Shown here: positions 26,051 through 34,803 of the stretch, one piece after another
Layout of the letters: each line of letters opens with the position of its first letter
Position numbering within the stretch: the first letter of the stretch is position 1
Origin: CALNBC01 sp040768925
Lineage (GTDB): Bacteria > Bacillota > Clostridia > Christensenellales > CALWSW01
NCBI GenBank assembly: GCA_040768925.1
Contig: JAXGLZ010000003.1
Location: forward strand, 540,864-604,863
Direction: 5' to 3'
DNA length: 64,000 nucleotides
The notes under the pieces: generated by a model
Databases searched by the model: none
What the model was told of the DNA's origin: nothing
Seen by the model: only the letters and a program-made list of their open reading frames with translations
Made by a program: the position numbers and the translations under genes

Positions 26051-27679
26051 ATGATGAAAAAGACAATCAGCATTCTGCTGGCCTGCCTGCTCATGCTCGG
26101 GCTGCTCGCAGCGTGCGGCGACACGACGGACGGCCAGAAGACCCCCAACCCTCCCGCCGGCCCGGACGAAACGGCACCCGGCAACGCGAATGCCGAGCCC
26201 GTTCAGGGCGGCACGCTGATCGCCGTCGTTCCCAACGACCCCGCGACGCTGAATCCCTGCCTGGCCCAGGATGAGGCCGCAGGACTTATGATCTACCAGC
26301 TGTTCAACAACCTGGTGATGATGGACGTTGACTACAACATCATTCCCGACCTTGCCGACAGCTGGGAATACAACGACGATTACACCCAGCTCACCTTCCA
26401 CCTGCACCCGGGCGTGAAGTGGCACGACGGCGAGGACTTTTCGGCGGAGGACGTCGTGTTCACCATGAACACGATCAAGGAGCAGGCCGGAACCCTTTCG
26501 ATGAACCTCGGCAACGTGACCAGCGTGGAAGCCCTCGACGCCAACACCGTCGTGTTCACCAGCGCCACGCCCGATCCCGTGCTGCTTTACAACCTTGCGT
26601 GGTTCGGCGGCTCGATCATTCCCAAGCACATTTACGAAGGCACCGACTGGATGACCAACCCCGCGAACCAGGCGCCCATCGGCACCGGCCCCTTCAAGTT
26701 CGTGAAGGCCCAGACCGGCGTTTCCATCGAGCTTGCGCCCAACGAGGATTATTTCCGCGAGGGACCGTATCTCGACAAGCTGATCTTCCAGGTCATCCCG
26801 GATATGGAGACCGAGTACCAGATGTGGAAAAACGGCGAAGTGGACGTGATGTACAGCGCGATCCCGGGCACGGATTTCACGCTGTATGACAACGACCCGA
26901 ATTATTCGTCGCGCTTCAACCTGCTGTGCAACCGCAACTACTTCACCTTCAACTTCGCGAAGGAAGACAACCCCTTTGCCGACGTGCGGCTGCGCAAGGC
27001 CCTTGATCTTGCGCTGAACAGGCAGCAGATCCTCGACACGGGCTTAAAGGGCAACGGCGCGCTGGCCGAATACTACATCTCGCCGATGTACGACTGGGCG
27101 CTGAACGAGGACGCCAAGATTCCCGAAAGGAATGTTGAGGAAGCAAAGGCGCTGCTCGAGCAGGCGGGCTACACCCCGGACGCCAACGGCTACTACCTCA
27201 CCTTCAGCGTCGTGAACTTCGGCCTCTATGACAACATCCTCATCATCGCCCAGGCGAACCTCAAGGAAGCCGGCATCAACATGCAGCTTGATTCGATCGA
27301 GATGACCGCGTGGATCGACAAGGTCATGATCAACGGCGACTATGACGTGACCTTCCTGGGCGGCGACCAGGGCCCGGACATCAGCTCCATCGGGAACAGG
27401 GTCGGCGCCGGCGGCGCCGTCAACGTCGCCCGATACGCCAACGAAGCCGTGGAGGCGCTGCTTGCCCAGGGCAAGGCGACGGACGATCAGGCCGTGCGCG
27501 CCGGAGTCTATAAGCAGCTCCAGCAGATCATGAAGGACGATGTGCCGCTGGTCATCACCAACGAAATGGGCATGAAGTACGCCGTTTCCTCAAAAATCCA
27601 CGGCGTACCGATGATCGACGACACGGTAAGGGACAAAGTGGGCAAGTCTGGTTTCGCCCTTGTCTGGATCGAACCGTAA
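26051..27679 (+). CDS. Peptide-binding lipoprotein (SBP family 5, second system)
   Basis: 542 residues. ATG 26051 follows AAGGAGGAG. Signal peptide with lipobox LLAAC and a Pro/Gly/Asn-rich linker after it. Family features: YTQLTFHLHPGVKWHDGEDFSAEDV, NPANQAPIGTGPFKFV and VRLRKALDLALNRQQIL. Delivers peptides to the second DppBCDF transporter. Confidence 0.92.
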   Translation: MMKKTISILLACLLMLGLLAACGDTTDGQKTPNPPAGPDETAPGNANAEPVQGGTLIAVVPNDPATLNPCLAQDEAAGLMIYQLFNNLVMMDVDYNIIPDLADSWEYNDDYTQLTFHLHPGVKWHDGEDFSAEDVVFTMNTIKEQAGTLSMNLGNVTSVEALDANTVVFTSATPDPVLLYNLAWFGGSIIPKHIYEGTDWMTNPANQAPIGTGPFKFVKAQTGVSIELAPNEDYFREGPYLDKLIFQVIPDMETEYQMWKNGEVDVMYSAIPGTDFTLYDNDPNYSSRFNLLCNRNYFTFNFAKEDNPFADVRLRKALDLALNRQQILDTGLKGNGALAEYYISPMYDWALNEDAKIPERNVEEAKALLEQAGYTPDANGYYLTFSVVNFGLYDNILIIAQANLKEAGINMQLDSIEMTAWIDKVMINGDYDVTFLGGDQGPDISSIGNRVGAGGAVNVARYANEAVEALLAQGKATDDQAVRAGVYKQLQQIMKDDVPLVITNEMGMKYAVSSKIHGVPMIDDTVRDKVGKSGFALVWIEP

Positions 27680-27699
27680 TCCGCAAAAACAGGGCGTCA

Positions 27700-27731
27700 G
27701 ATGCCCCGCAGGTTCAGGCTTGCGGGGCATC
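27700..27731 (+). terminator. Hairpin between SBP and hydrolase genes
   Basis: GATGCCCCGCA pairs perfectly with TGCGGGGCATC around a 10-base loop. No clear T run follows, so read-through into the hydrolase gene is likely. Confidence 0.5.
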
Positions 27732-27777
27732 GTTCAGAAAAGAAGCCGCCTGAAGAATCTGTTTGGAGAATTTGTTG

Positions 27778-28740
27778 ATGGCCAAAAACGAAAAACTGCG
27801 CTACGCCGTTTCCCGCCCCGTCATCGGCGGGGTGAAGCAGGCGGTACTGACGATGGAGGACGACAGGAAAAAGCCCCTGCTGCTCGTCGTTCACGGCGGC
27901 CCGGGGGAGCCGGTCATCCCGTTTGCGGACTCCCTTTCCGGCCTTGAGGAGCGGTTCGTCGTCTGCCTGTGGGAGCAGCGGAACGCGGGCATGTCCTATT
28001 CCGGAGAAAAGGATCTGCGCATTCCCCAGTTCGTGTCCGACACCGTGGAGGTCACAAAGCACCTTCTCGCGCGGTTCAACCGGCAAAAACTTGTTCTCAT
28101 GGGGTTTTCCTGGGGGACTCTCCTGGGGATTTTTGCGGCCGCCCGGACGCCGGAGCTTTATTCCGCTTTTGTCGGCGTCGGCCAATTGGCGGACCAGCTT
28201 TCGAGCGAAAAAGACGCTTACGACGCGGCGCTGGAACGGTCGCAGACCGCCGGCGACAAAAAATCCGCCGATGCGCTGAAAGAGATCGGCCCGCCCCCCT
28301 ATTCGGGCAAGGGCGGCATGAAAATCCTGATGAAAGAGCGCGCCATTCTGCGGAAATACAGCGGCAATCCAGCGAAAAGCCCCAAGATGTCAAACTATCT
28401 CAAAAAGGTTTTCTCCTGCCCTTATTACACCCTTGGGGACAAGATCAACTTTCTTCGCGGCATGACGTCCGGGGCTTCCTTGTTTTCCCAAGTGTTGGAG
28501 ATCGACGTTCTGAAATCCGTGCCCAAAATTTCGGCGCCCGTATATGTGATGCAGGGCAAGCACGACATGCAGACCATGCCCCGGCACGCAAAAAAGCTGA
28601 TCGACCGGCTCGACGCGCCGAAAAAAGGGTTTTTTCTGTTTGAAAAAGCCGGGCATTCCCCGCTGGACGATGATCCGCAGGAATTTTTCAGAGCACTGGA
28701 CTCCATCGACGGTATGTTTGACCCCTGGACGGAAAATTGA
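27778..28740 (+). CDS. Alpha/beta hydrolase, proline iminopeptidase-like
   Basis: 320 residues from ATG 27778 with GGAG upstream. The oxyanion motif HGGPG, the nucleophile elbow GFSWG (Ser), the acid in QGKHDM and the His in EKAGHSPL form a complete set. HGGPG is the hallmark of proline iminopeptidase (S33). Its position after a peptide transporter fits removal of N-terminal residues from imported peptides, complementing the prolyl oligopeptidase of the first operon. An ordinary esterase cannot be excluded. Confidence 0.8.
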   Translation: MAKNEKLRYAVSRPVIGGVKQAVLTMEDDRKKPLLLVVHGGPGEPVIPFADSLSGLEERFVVCLWEQRNAGMSYSGEKDLRIPQFVSDTVEVTKHLLARFNRQKLVLMGFSWGTLLGIFAAARTPELYSAFVGVGQLADQLSSEKDAYDAALERSQTAGDKKSADALKEIGPPPYSGKGGMKILMKERAILRKYSGNPAKSPKMSNYLKKVFSCPYYTLGDKINFLRGMTSGASLFSQVLEIDVLKSVPKISAPVYVMQGKHDMQTMPRHAKKLIDRLDAPKKGFFLFEKAGHSPLDDDPQEFFRALDSIDGMFDPWTEN

Positions 28741-28759
28741 GCGAACGGCCCGCGGCCCC

Positions 28760-29010
28760 GAACGGACCCTAAAAAGTCAGTCAAAAAATCGATTGAACAG
28801 CCTTAAGGGCTTGCCGTCTGTGAATCACAGGCGGCAAGCCCTTAGCTTTGCCTTGATGCGGCGATTGCTGCAGCAATCCGAATGGTCAATGAGCCCGGTC
28901 TTGAAATGCCCTATAGACGCAGAATTCCGTGAATAAGGGAACCCGCTCTTGGGCAACGCGAAGAAGGTTCCGACTACGGCGTTATCCCGGCGGCTTCTGC
29001 GGCTCACGCT
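28760..29010 (-). pseudogene. IS3-family (IS150-type) transposase remnant, 3' end
   Basis: Minus-strand translation keeps the end of the IS3 integrase: DNAVVGTFF, then NRRIKAKL. Family members continue KGLPPVxxRQQAL; here a 1-base deletion breaks the frame, after which GLPPVIHRRQAL can be read in another frame. It ends in TGACTGACTTTTTAGGGTC, resembling the terminal inverted repeat of IS150-like elements. The inner part is already degenerate. A second remnant of the same family is at 42622-42858. A 12-bp stem AAGGGCTTGCCG/CGGCAAGCCCTT (28805-28843) lies in it. Confidence 0.75.
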
Positions 29011-29090
29011 TTGCCGGATGCCCTTGCCTTTTCACATCCCCCGGTATTGCCTGCGCCGATGCTGCCGGTCCTGATCCGGGCCGGCCCTGT

Positions 29091-30566
29091 TCAGCTTCCG
29101 CGGCGCACCGTTTCCAAGGGTACGTTTGCGGCTTCCGCCGCTCTTTTGATGTCCTCGTATTCCGGCTTTTGCTTGTCCACGCCGTAGCCGAAGCCGCGCT
29201 TAACGCCGATTTCACCGAATTCCGTATGCTTTTTGACCCATTCCCGGTTCAGGGCGAACCGCTCGCAGAGCTTCGCACGCACCCCGAAGGAGCTGGTGTG
29301 CAGCAGCATCAACCCAGCGAACCTGTTTCGCTCGCCCTCTTTGCACAAGCAGGTCAAAAGCGTGGCCGGGCGGCCTTTTTTCATCAGGATGGGCTGGGTA
29401 AAAACATCCAGCGCGCCCGCTTTTAGCAGCTTTTCCGCCGCGTAGGCGATATCCTCGCCGGTCATGTCGTCCAGATTGCAGGAAAGCTCATAGATGCGCT
29501 CGTTCGGGCCGTCATCTTCGCCGCTTTCGCCCAGGAACGCCCGCAGGCAGTTGGCCACGCCGAAATCCTTCTTTCCCATTCCGACGCCGATCTTTTCCAC
29601 GGTCATGGCCGGCATCGGCCCGAATTCCGTGGCAAAGTGCTTCAAAAGTGCCGCGCCGGTGGGGGTGCACATTTCGCCTTGGATCTCCCCGGCGTAGACC
29701 GGCATGCCGCGAAGCAAATTCGCCGCGGCCGGGGCGGGAACGGGCAGAACGCCGTGGGCGCAGCGAACAAAGCCGTATCCCGTGCGGATGGGCGAAACGA
29801 CGATCGAATCCGGCGCGAGCTTTTCCATCAGCAGGCAGACGCCCACAATATCCGCCACGGCGTCCATATTGCCCACCTCGTGAAAATGCACCTGGTCGAC
29901 GGGCTTTCCGTGGGCTTCCGCCTCCGCGTCCGCCAGCAGGTCATAGATTTGGGCCGCGTTTTGCTTGACCTTTTCGGACACGGCGAGGCCGGCGATGACC
30001 GCCATCGTCTCCCCCCGGGTCGCGTGGCCGTGGCCGCCGTGGCCGTTGTGGGGATGATCGTGGCCGCCGTGATGATGGTCATGGCCGTGGTCATCGTGAT
30101 GCCCGTGGCCATCGCAATGGTCGTCGTGATGCTCATGGTCGTGATCGCCGTGATCATGGTCGTGGTCATGGTCGTCATGGTGATGGTCGTGCTCATCGTC
30201 ATGGTCGTCATGGTGATGGTCATGATCGTGGTCATCGTGGTGATGGTCGTGGTGGTCATGGTCATCGTGATTATGATCGTGGTCGTGGGGGTGAGCGTGG
30301 CCGTGGGAATGCTCCAGCCCTCCATGGGCATGGCCGTGGGCATGCCAGTCCTGGCTCTCCTCCTCCTCGCCGTTTATGGAAATTTCCATCCGCGCGCCGG
30401 TGATCCCGCAGCTTTCCGCGGCGAGCCGCCGCGCGCGCACCCCGGGGATGCCCAGGGCGTTCAGCTCTGCGGCGAACCCTTGCGGGTCCGGCAGCAGACC
30501 GGTCAGCGCGGCCATCAGCATGTCCCCCGCGGCGCCCATGCCGCACTCAAGATACAACGTTTTCAT
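29091..30566 (-). CDS. larC: Nickel-pincer cofactor biosynthesis protein LarC with long His-rich segment
   Basis: LarC inserts nickel into the pyridinium-dithiocarboxylate precursor of the NPN cofactor used by lactate racemase-type enzymes. The 491-residue protein starts MKTLYLECGMGAAGDM and keeps NMDAVADIVGVC, PTGAALLKHFA and LSCNLDDMTGEDI. Residues about 75-181 are a low-complexity His/Asp/Gly stretch with about fifty histidines, much longer than ordinary. In Lactobacillus larC is split by a programmed frameshift; here it is one continuous frame. It overlaps larB by 4 bp and follows a Ni/Co importer. LarA and LarE are not in the window. Confidence 0.93.
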   Translation of the reverse strand: MKTLYLECGMGAAGDMLMAALTGLLPDPQGFAAELNALGIPGVRARRLAAESCGITGARMEISINGEEEESQDWHAHGHAHGGLEHSHGHAHPHDHDHNHDDHDHHDHHHDDHDHDHHHDDHDDEHDHHHDDHDHDHDHGDHDHEHHDDHCDGHGHHDDHGHDHHHGGHDHPHNGHGGHGHATRGETMAVIAGLAVSEKVKQNAAQIYDLLADAEAEAHGKPVDQVHFHEVGNMDAVADIVGVCLLMEKLAPDSIVVSPIRTGYGFVRCAHGVLPVPAPAAANLLRGMPVYAGEIQGEMCTPTGAALLKHFATEFGPMPAMTVEKIGVGMGKKDFGVANCLRAFLGESGEDDGPNERIYELSCNLDDMTGEDIAYAAEKLLKAGALDVFTQPILMKKGRPATLLTCLCKEGERNRFAGLMLLHTSSFGVRAKLCERFALNREWVKKHTEFGEIGVKRGFGYGVDKQKPEYEDIKRAAEAANVPLETVRRGS

Positions 30567-31321
30567 TTGATTCCCTCCATGCGGTTGATCATGCTCGCCA
30601 AATACCCCGCGCCGAAGCCGTTGTCGATATTCACGACGCTCACCCCGCTGGCGCAGGAATTCAGCATGGACAGCAGCGCGGAAAGCCCGCCCAAGCTGGC
30701 GCCGTAGCCCACGCTCGTCGGCACGGCGACGACCGGGCAGTCCACCAGCCCGCCGACGACGCTGGCCAGCGCGCCTTCCATCCCGGCGACGGCGATCACC
30801 ACCCGGGCGGACATGATAACGTCCAGTCTGGCAAAAAGCCTGTGCAGCCCGGCAACGCCCACGTCGTACACCCGGGTCACCCTGCTGCCCAGCACAGTGG
30901 CGGTGATGGCCGCCTCCTCGCAGACGGGCAGGTCCGCGGTGCCGCCGGAAGCGATCACCACGGAGCCGGCCGAGGGGCGGTCCTTGTCCGGGCAGGCGAC
31001 GCCGACGCGGCCGATCTCGCAGTAATCCAGTTCCGCCACCGCGGAAACGGCAGGCACGGCCTCTTTCCCCATGCGGGTGATCAGGATGTCCTTCCCGCCG
31101 CGGTCCCTGATCGCCTGAACGATCCTGGCGATCTGCTCCGGGGTTTTGCCCTGGCCGAAGATGACCTCCGGAATGCCCTGGCGAAGCTCCCTGTGATAAT
31201 CCACCTTGGCGAAGCCCAGGTCCTCAAACGGGGCGACCCTGAATTTGATCAGGGCGTCCTCCGGGCTGACCTCGCCCTTTTCCACAGCGCGCAGCAGCGC
31301 GAGCGCGTCGTATTTGTCCAT
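30563..31321 (-). CDS. larB: Nickel-pincer cofactor biosynthesis protein LarB
   Basis: 252 residues. LarB carboxylates and hydrolyses nicotinic acid adenine dinucleotide to start NPN cofactor synthesis. The C-terminal half is PurE/AIR-carboxylase-like (VVIASGGTADLPVCEEAA, YDVGVAGLHRL, VVAVPTSVGYGASLGGLSALLSML). The N-terminal HRELRQGIPEVIFGQGKTPEQI is the LarB signature. ATG 31321 follows GGGAGGAATCG. Translationally coupled to larC. Confidence 0.94.
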   Translation of the reverse strand: MDKYDALALLRAVEKGEVSPEDALIKFRVAPFEDLGFAKVDYHRELRQGIPEVIFGQGKTPEQIARIVQAIRDRGGKDILITRMGKEAVPAVSAVAELDYCEIGRVGVACPDKDRPSAGSVVIASGGTADLPVCEEAAITATVLGSRVTRVYDVGVAGLHRLFARLDVIMSARVVIAVAGMEGALASVVGGLVDCPVVAVPTSVGYGASLGGLSALLSMLNSCASGVSVVNIDNGFGAGYLASMINRMEGIK

Positions 31322-31433
31322 CGATTCCTCCCGCGAAGATTTTCTTGCCGCAAGTTTTGCGCGGCCCCCTCAAAAAGCCCGTTCAGGGCGGCGATTCTTT
31401 TTCGCTTGCCGGCGCGAACGGTTTGGCTTCTCC

Positions 31434-32165
31434 TTAAAGAATCCGGTTTCCCCCCAAACTGAGCGGAAGCTCAAGCCCCGCGGCGTCCATCAGTTCCCCA
31501 TCGGCCAGCAGTTTTTTGGCCGGTCCGTCCGCCATCAGTCTGCCCTCCCTCAGGACGATCACCCGCTCGCATACGTCCAGCGCCATATCCAGGTCGTGGG
31601 TGGCGATGAGCATGGTGTGGGGCAGGCGGGACAACAGCCCCGCCACATGCCTTCTGGCCCGGGGGTCCAAAAAAGACGTCGGTTCGTCGAACAGCATGGC
31701 CAAAGGCCGCATCGAAAGCACCGACGCGATCGCCGCGACGCGTTTTTCGCCGCCTGAAAGGCGATGAGGCATCCGGTCCCGCAGCTTTTCGGCGCCCAGG
31801 TCAGAAAGCACCGACGCGACCCGCCGCTCGACGGCCTTTTCGTCCATCCCCATGTTGCGCGGGCCGAAGGCCACGTCGTCGAACACGGTGGCGCAGAAAA
31901 GCTGATCGTCCGGGTTCTGGAGCACCACGCCCGCGTGGGCGCGCAGGGTGGGAAGATTCTTTTTCGTCAGCTCTATCCCTGCGACGTTCACGCTGCCCGC
32001 GCTCTTTTCGCACACGCCGACCATGGCCATCAAAAGGGTGGATTTGCCCGCGCCGTTCGCCCCCACCAGGGCGACGCGCTCCCCTTCCGGCACCGAAAAG
32101 CCGACGCTTTCCAGGGCGCGGGTGCCGTCCGGATAGGTTACGGTCAGCCCTTTGATTTCGATCAT
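31434..32165 (-). CDS. cbiO: Energy-coupling ABC transporter ATPase, cobalt/nickel (CbiO/NikO)
   Basis: 243 residues. Walker A GANGAGKST, Q-loop VVLQNPDDQLFCATVFDDVAFGP (typical ECF ATPase), signature LSGGEKRVAAIASVLSM, Walker B LAMLFDEPTSFLD. Works with CbiQ and CbiM. It overlaps the cbiQ stop by 4 bp. The downstream larBC genes point to nickel as substrate. Confidence 0.92.
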   Translation of the reverse strand: MIEIKGLTVTYPDGTRALESVGFSVPEGERVALVGANGAGKSTLLMAMVGVCEKSAGSVNVAGIELTKKNLPTLRAHAGVVLQNPDDQLFCATVFDDVAFGPRNMGMDEKAVERRVASVLSDLGAEKLRDRMPHRLSGGEKRVAAIASVLSMRPLAMLFDEPTSFLDPRARRHVAGLLSRLPHTMLIATHDLDMALDVCERVIVLREGRLMADGPAKKLLADGELMDAAGLELPLSLGGNRIL

Positions 32166-32971
32166 CCCACGCCCCCAAAAAACCCGCCCAGAACGGACGG
32201 AATATCAAAAATCCGGGCCGCCGCCACAGCGGCGAGCACCAGCGAAAGATAAGCCCAGTCTTTTTTCTGCATCGGTCCGCCCTTTCTGCCCGGCACGGGG
32301 CCGGAATAGCCCCGAAGCTTCATGGCCGCGTACACCCGTTCCGCCCGGTCGGCGCTCTTGATCAAAAGCTGGCCGGCGAACGGGCCCATGTGAGCAAGCT
32401 TCACCCCCCGGGCGTTCGGCGAGCGCAGGGCGTAGGCCGCGCTCATGGAGGACGCCTCGTCCAGCAGGGTGGAAATGTAGCGGTAGGTCATCGTCAGCAC
32501 GCTCACCATCACCGGCGGGACCTTGAGGCGCACAAGCTGGTCGGAAAGGTCCGAAAGCGTCGTGGTGGCGGTCAGCACTAAAAGCGCCATCACGCACAAA
32601 TACGCCTTGAGCACCACGGTCAAAAAAGCCAGCGTTCCGCCGCTCACCGAAACGCCCAGCACCACGGCGGCAGCCGCGCGGTCGAAAATCAAATTGGAAA
32701 CGCCCGCCAAAAGGGCGAAGGGCAGGGCCAGCGCGGCCCGCTTCAGAAGCGGCCTATATGGAAGCTCAGCGGCCGCGACAAGCAGCACGGGGTAAAACAC
32801 AAAGGGCGCGAGGCGCAGCGGTTCGTACCGCCCGCAGGATACCGCGGCGACGATGAACGCGAGCGTGGTTAAGAGCTTTGCCATCGGGTGCAGCCTGTGC
32901 ACGGCCGTATCCTTTGCGGCGAGCTGCTCCACCGTATAAAGATCGGCCATGGCGTCGGACAGTTTGCTCAA
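32162..32971 (-). CDS. cbiQ: Energy-coupling transmembrane protein (CbiQ/NikQ)
   Basis: 269 residues from a TTG start at 32971, seven bases after AAAGGAGG; ATG 32950 is the alternative. Several membrane segments and the coupling motif ALRSPNARGVKL, with SADRAERVYAAMKLRGY near the C-terminus, are typical of the ECF T-component. It couples the ATPase to the substrate-binding CbiM. Confidence 0.88.
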   Translation of the reverse strand: MSKLSDAMADLYTVEQLAAKDTAVHRLHPMAKLLTTLAFIVAAVSCGRYEPLRLAPFVFYPVLLVAAAELPYRPLLKRAALALPFALLAGVSNLIFDRAAAAVVLGVSVSGGTLAFLTVVLKAYLCVMALLVLTATTTLSDLSDQLVRLKVPPVMVSVLTMTYRYISTLLDEASSMSAAYALRSPNARGVKLAHMGPFAGQLLIKSADRAERVYAAMKLRGYSGPVPGRKGGPMQKKDWAYLSLVLAAVAAARIFDIPSVLGGFFGGVG

Positions 32972-33043
32972 ATCACAGCCTCCTTTGCCTTTGCGGCGGG
33001 GGTTGGGCATTCCCCCGCCCCCGCCGCGCGTTTGCCGTCCTAA

Positions 33044-34063
33044 TCAGGCTTGTATGGAGGCTTTGCGCCTGCGCTTTTTCGCGAGATAGATCGCCCCGCC
33101 GCAGGCGCAGGCGGCGGCTAAGGTCAGCCCCGCGCCCAAAAGCCCGGCGGTGGTAGTGCCGGGGATCGCGGAATCGCCGCCCTCTTTGTAATCGTAATCC
33201 GGCATGATGGCCGTGCTCTCCTGCGCGTCCGCCGCGGCCTTGTGGACCCCGCCCTCGGCGGTCAATTCCTCTTCGCCGGCGGTTTTGGCGATAGACCATT
33301 CCAGCCCGTCGGGATACGCGGAGGCGAGCAGCGAAAGGCCGCCCGCAACCAGCACGGTCAGCGCCAGCAGGACGAGGGCGACCCGCTTCACGCTGGTTTT
33401 GCCCAGGGCCTTCCGCTCCGCCGCGCACTCCAAGATCTCCGGCCGCATTTTGTAAACAAAGACCAGCACCGCGGCGGTAACCAGCCCCTCTACCGCTCCG
33501 ATGGCCAGATGAATGGGGATCATCAGGCCGAGAAAGGTGACGAAGGGCAGCTCGGTGATGCCGGAAATCTGGGTTTGCAGCACGACCGCGAAGGCGCCCG
33601 CCGCAAGCCCGGCAACGGCGGACAGCAGAGACGCCGCGGTGATCCTGCCCGCGGTCATGCCTTTTTTAATGATGGGCTTAAAGATCAGCGGATACGCGAG
33701 CAGGCAGGTGAGAAAGGCCATGTTGAACACGTTGCAGCCCAGGGCCAAGAGCCCCCCGTCCGCAAAGAACAGCGACTGGATGATCAAGACGGCGGTCAGG
33801 GTGAGGAAGGCTGGGAACTGCCCCAGCGTCGCCGCAAGAAGGATCCCCCCGCCGATGTGGCCGCTGGAGCCGGTGCCGGGTATGGTGAAGTTGATCATCT
33901 GGGCCGCGAACACGAACGCGCCCATGATGCCCATGATGGGGATCTTCTTGTCGTCAAACTCGTCCTTTTTGATCTTTGCGGCCGAAAAGGCCACCGCGCC
34001 GGCGCTGACGGCGCACATCACCCCGCCGACGGCGGGAGAGAGCAGGGCGTCTGCCATATGCAT
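33044..34063 (-). CDS. cbiM: Cobalt/nickel ECF substrate-binding protein CbiM/NikM with C-terminal PDGLE domain
   Basis: 339 residues. The start is fixed at ATG 34063 (GGGAGG seven bases upstream) because the family coordinates metal through the free N-terminal Met-His, and this start gives MHMADALLSPAVGG. INFTIPGTGSSGHIGGGIL is the second signature. Residues after about 240 form a PDGLE (CbiN/NikN-like) module with AYPDGLEWSIAK and a final membrane helix, so M and N components are fused. First gene of cbiM-cbiQ-cbiO-larB-larC. Confidence 0.92.
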   Translation of the reverse strand: MHMADALLSPAVGGVMCAVSAGAVAFSAAKIKKDEFDDKKIPIMGIMGAFVFAAQMINFTIPGTGSSGHIGGGILLAATLGQFPAFLTLTAVLIIQSLFFADGGLLALGCNVFNMAFLTCLLAYPLIFKPIIKKGMTAGRITAASLLSAVAGLAAGAFAVVLQTQISGITELPFVTFLGLMIPIHLAIGAVEGLVTAAVLVFVYKMRPEILECAAERKALGKTSVKRVALVLLALTVLVAGGLSLLASAYPDGLEWSIAKTAGEEELTAEGGVHKAAADAQESTAIMPDYDYKEGGDSAIPGTTTAGLLGAGLTLAAACACGGAIYLAKKRRRKASIQA

Positions 34064-34260
34064 GATCATACCTCCCAAGGATGTTGCTTTTGCCGCAGTC
34101 CGCGGCGCGCTTTTTGCGGCCGTTCGGACCGGACAGCCTTGGGCTGCCCTGCTCTCCCCTTGGGTCAGAGAGACAAATGGCCTGCGCACCCTTTGCCGAA
34201 ACCGGGCTTGCGCGGCGTCCTTTTGTTTATTGAATGATCGCGCTTAGCGCGGCAGAATTC
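34064..34260 (-). promoter_or_regulatory. Structured leader upstream of cbiM (riboswitch candidate)
   Basis: On the minus strand the 5' region contains several stems: GCGCA-CCC...GGG-TGCGC, a CTCTC/GAGAG stem, and CAGGGCAGCC-CAA-GGCTGTCC. A structured RNA before a Ni/Co importer suggests a NiCo-type or other metal riboswitch, but I cannot match a full consensus by eye, and no B12-box is visible. Confidence 0.25.
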
Positions 34261-34337
34261 GCAGCGGCGGCGGGCGGGGATGACAAGATTCCTCCCGCGT
34301 GGTAAAATCAACTCATTCTATCACGGAGGGCACCGGT

Positions 34338-34757
34338 TTGAACATCGTAATCATCGACGGAAGCGGCGGGCGCATGGGCAAGCTGATCATCGAGCATCTC
34401 AAGCGCGTCCATCCCGAGGCGGAACTGACCGCCATCGGCACCAACAGCATCGCCACCAGCGTCATGGTCAAGGCGGGGGCGGACGTCGGCGCGACGGGCG
34501 AGAACGCGGTCGTCGTCGCCTGCAGGCGGGCGGACGTCATCGTCGGCCCGATCGGCATCGTGATCGCGGATTCGCTCCACGGCGAGGTTACGCCCGGGAT
34601 GGCCAAAGCCGCCGGCCAGAGCCCGGCCGAAAAGGTGCTTGTGCCGATCAACCGGTGCAACCACCACATCGTGGGCCTGGGGGATTGTTCCATGTCCGAG
34701 CTGGTGCGCCAGGCCTGCGATTTCGTCTGCACGATGATCGAGGGCAAAGCGACCTGA
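34338..34757 (+). CDS. DUF3842 family protein
   Basis: 139 residues from a TTG at 34338, eight bases after GGAGGG; the open frame upstream lacks a better start. N-terminal NIVIIDGSGGRMGKLIIEHL resembles a nucleotide-binding beta-alpha-beta fold. Other conserved-looking parts: IGTNSIATSVMVKAGAD, GPIGIVIADSLHGEVTP and NRCNHHIVGLGDCSM, the last with Cys/His residues that could bind metal. Function unknown. Divergent from the nickel/cobalt importer, which may hint at metal handling. Confidence 0.8.
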   Translation: MNIVIIDGSGGRMGKLIIEHLKRVHPEAELTAIGTNSIATSVMVKAGADVGATGENAVVVACRRADVIVGPIGIVIADSLHGEVTPGMAKAAGQSPAEKVLVPINRCNHHIVGLGDCSMSELVRQACDFVCTMIEGKAT

Positions 34758-34803
34758 AGAAAACCGGCCGGATTCCCGCAGCTTTCTTTGCGCGCCCTTC
34801 CCG

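Noticed and set aside
30070..30330. Possible CRISPR or minisatellite (short repeats CATGGTCATCGTG)
   Set aside because: Repeats encode His-Asp-rich residues in frame within larC and have no spacer pattern. No CRISPR array was seen anywhere in the window.
29637..30707. Val/Met-rich 356-codon frame opposite larC resembling a membrane protein
   Set aside because: It is the complement of the His-codon repeat of larC; low complexity gives artificial hydrophobicity.
34064..34337. Cobalamin riboswitch before cbiM
   Set aside because: No B12-box-like sequence; kept only as an unclassified structured leader.
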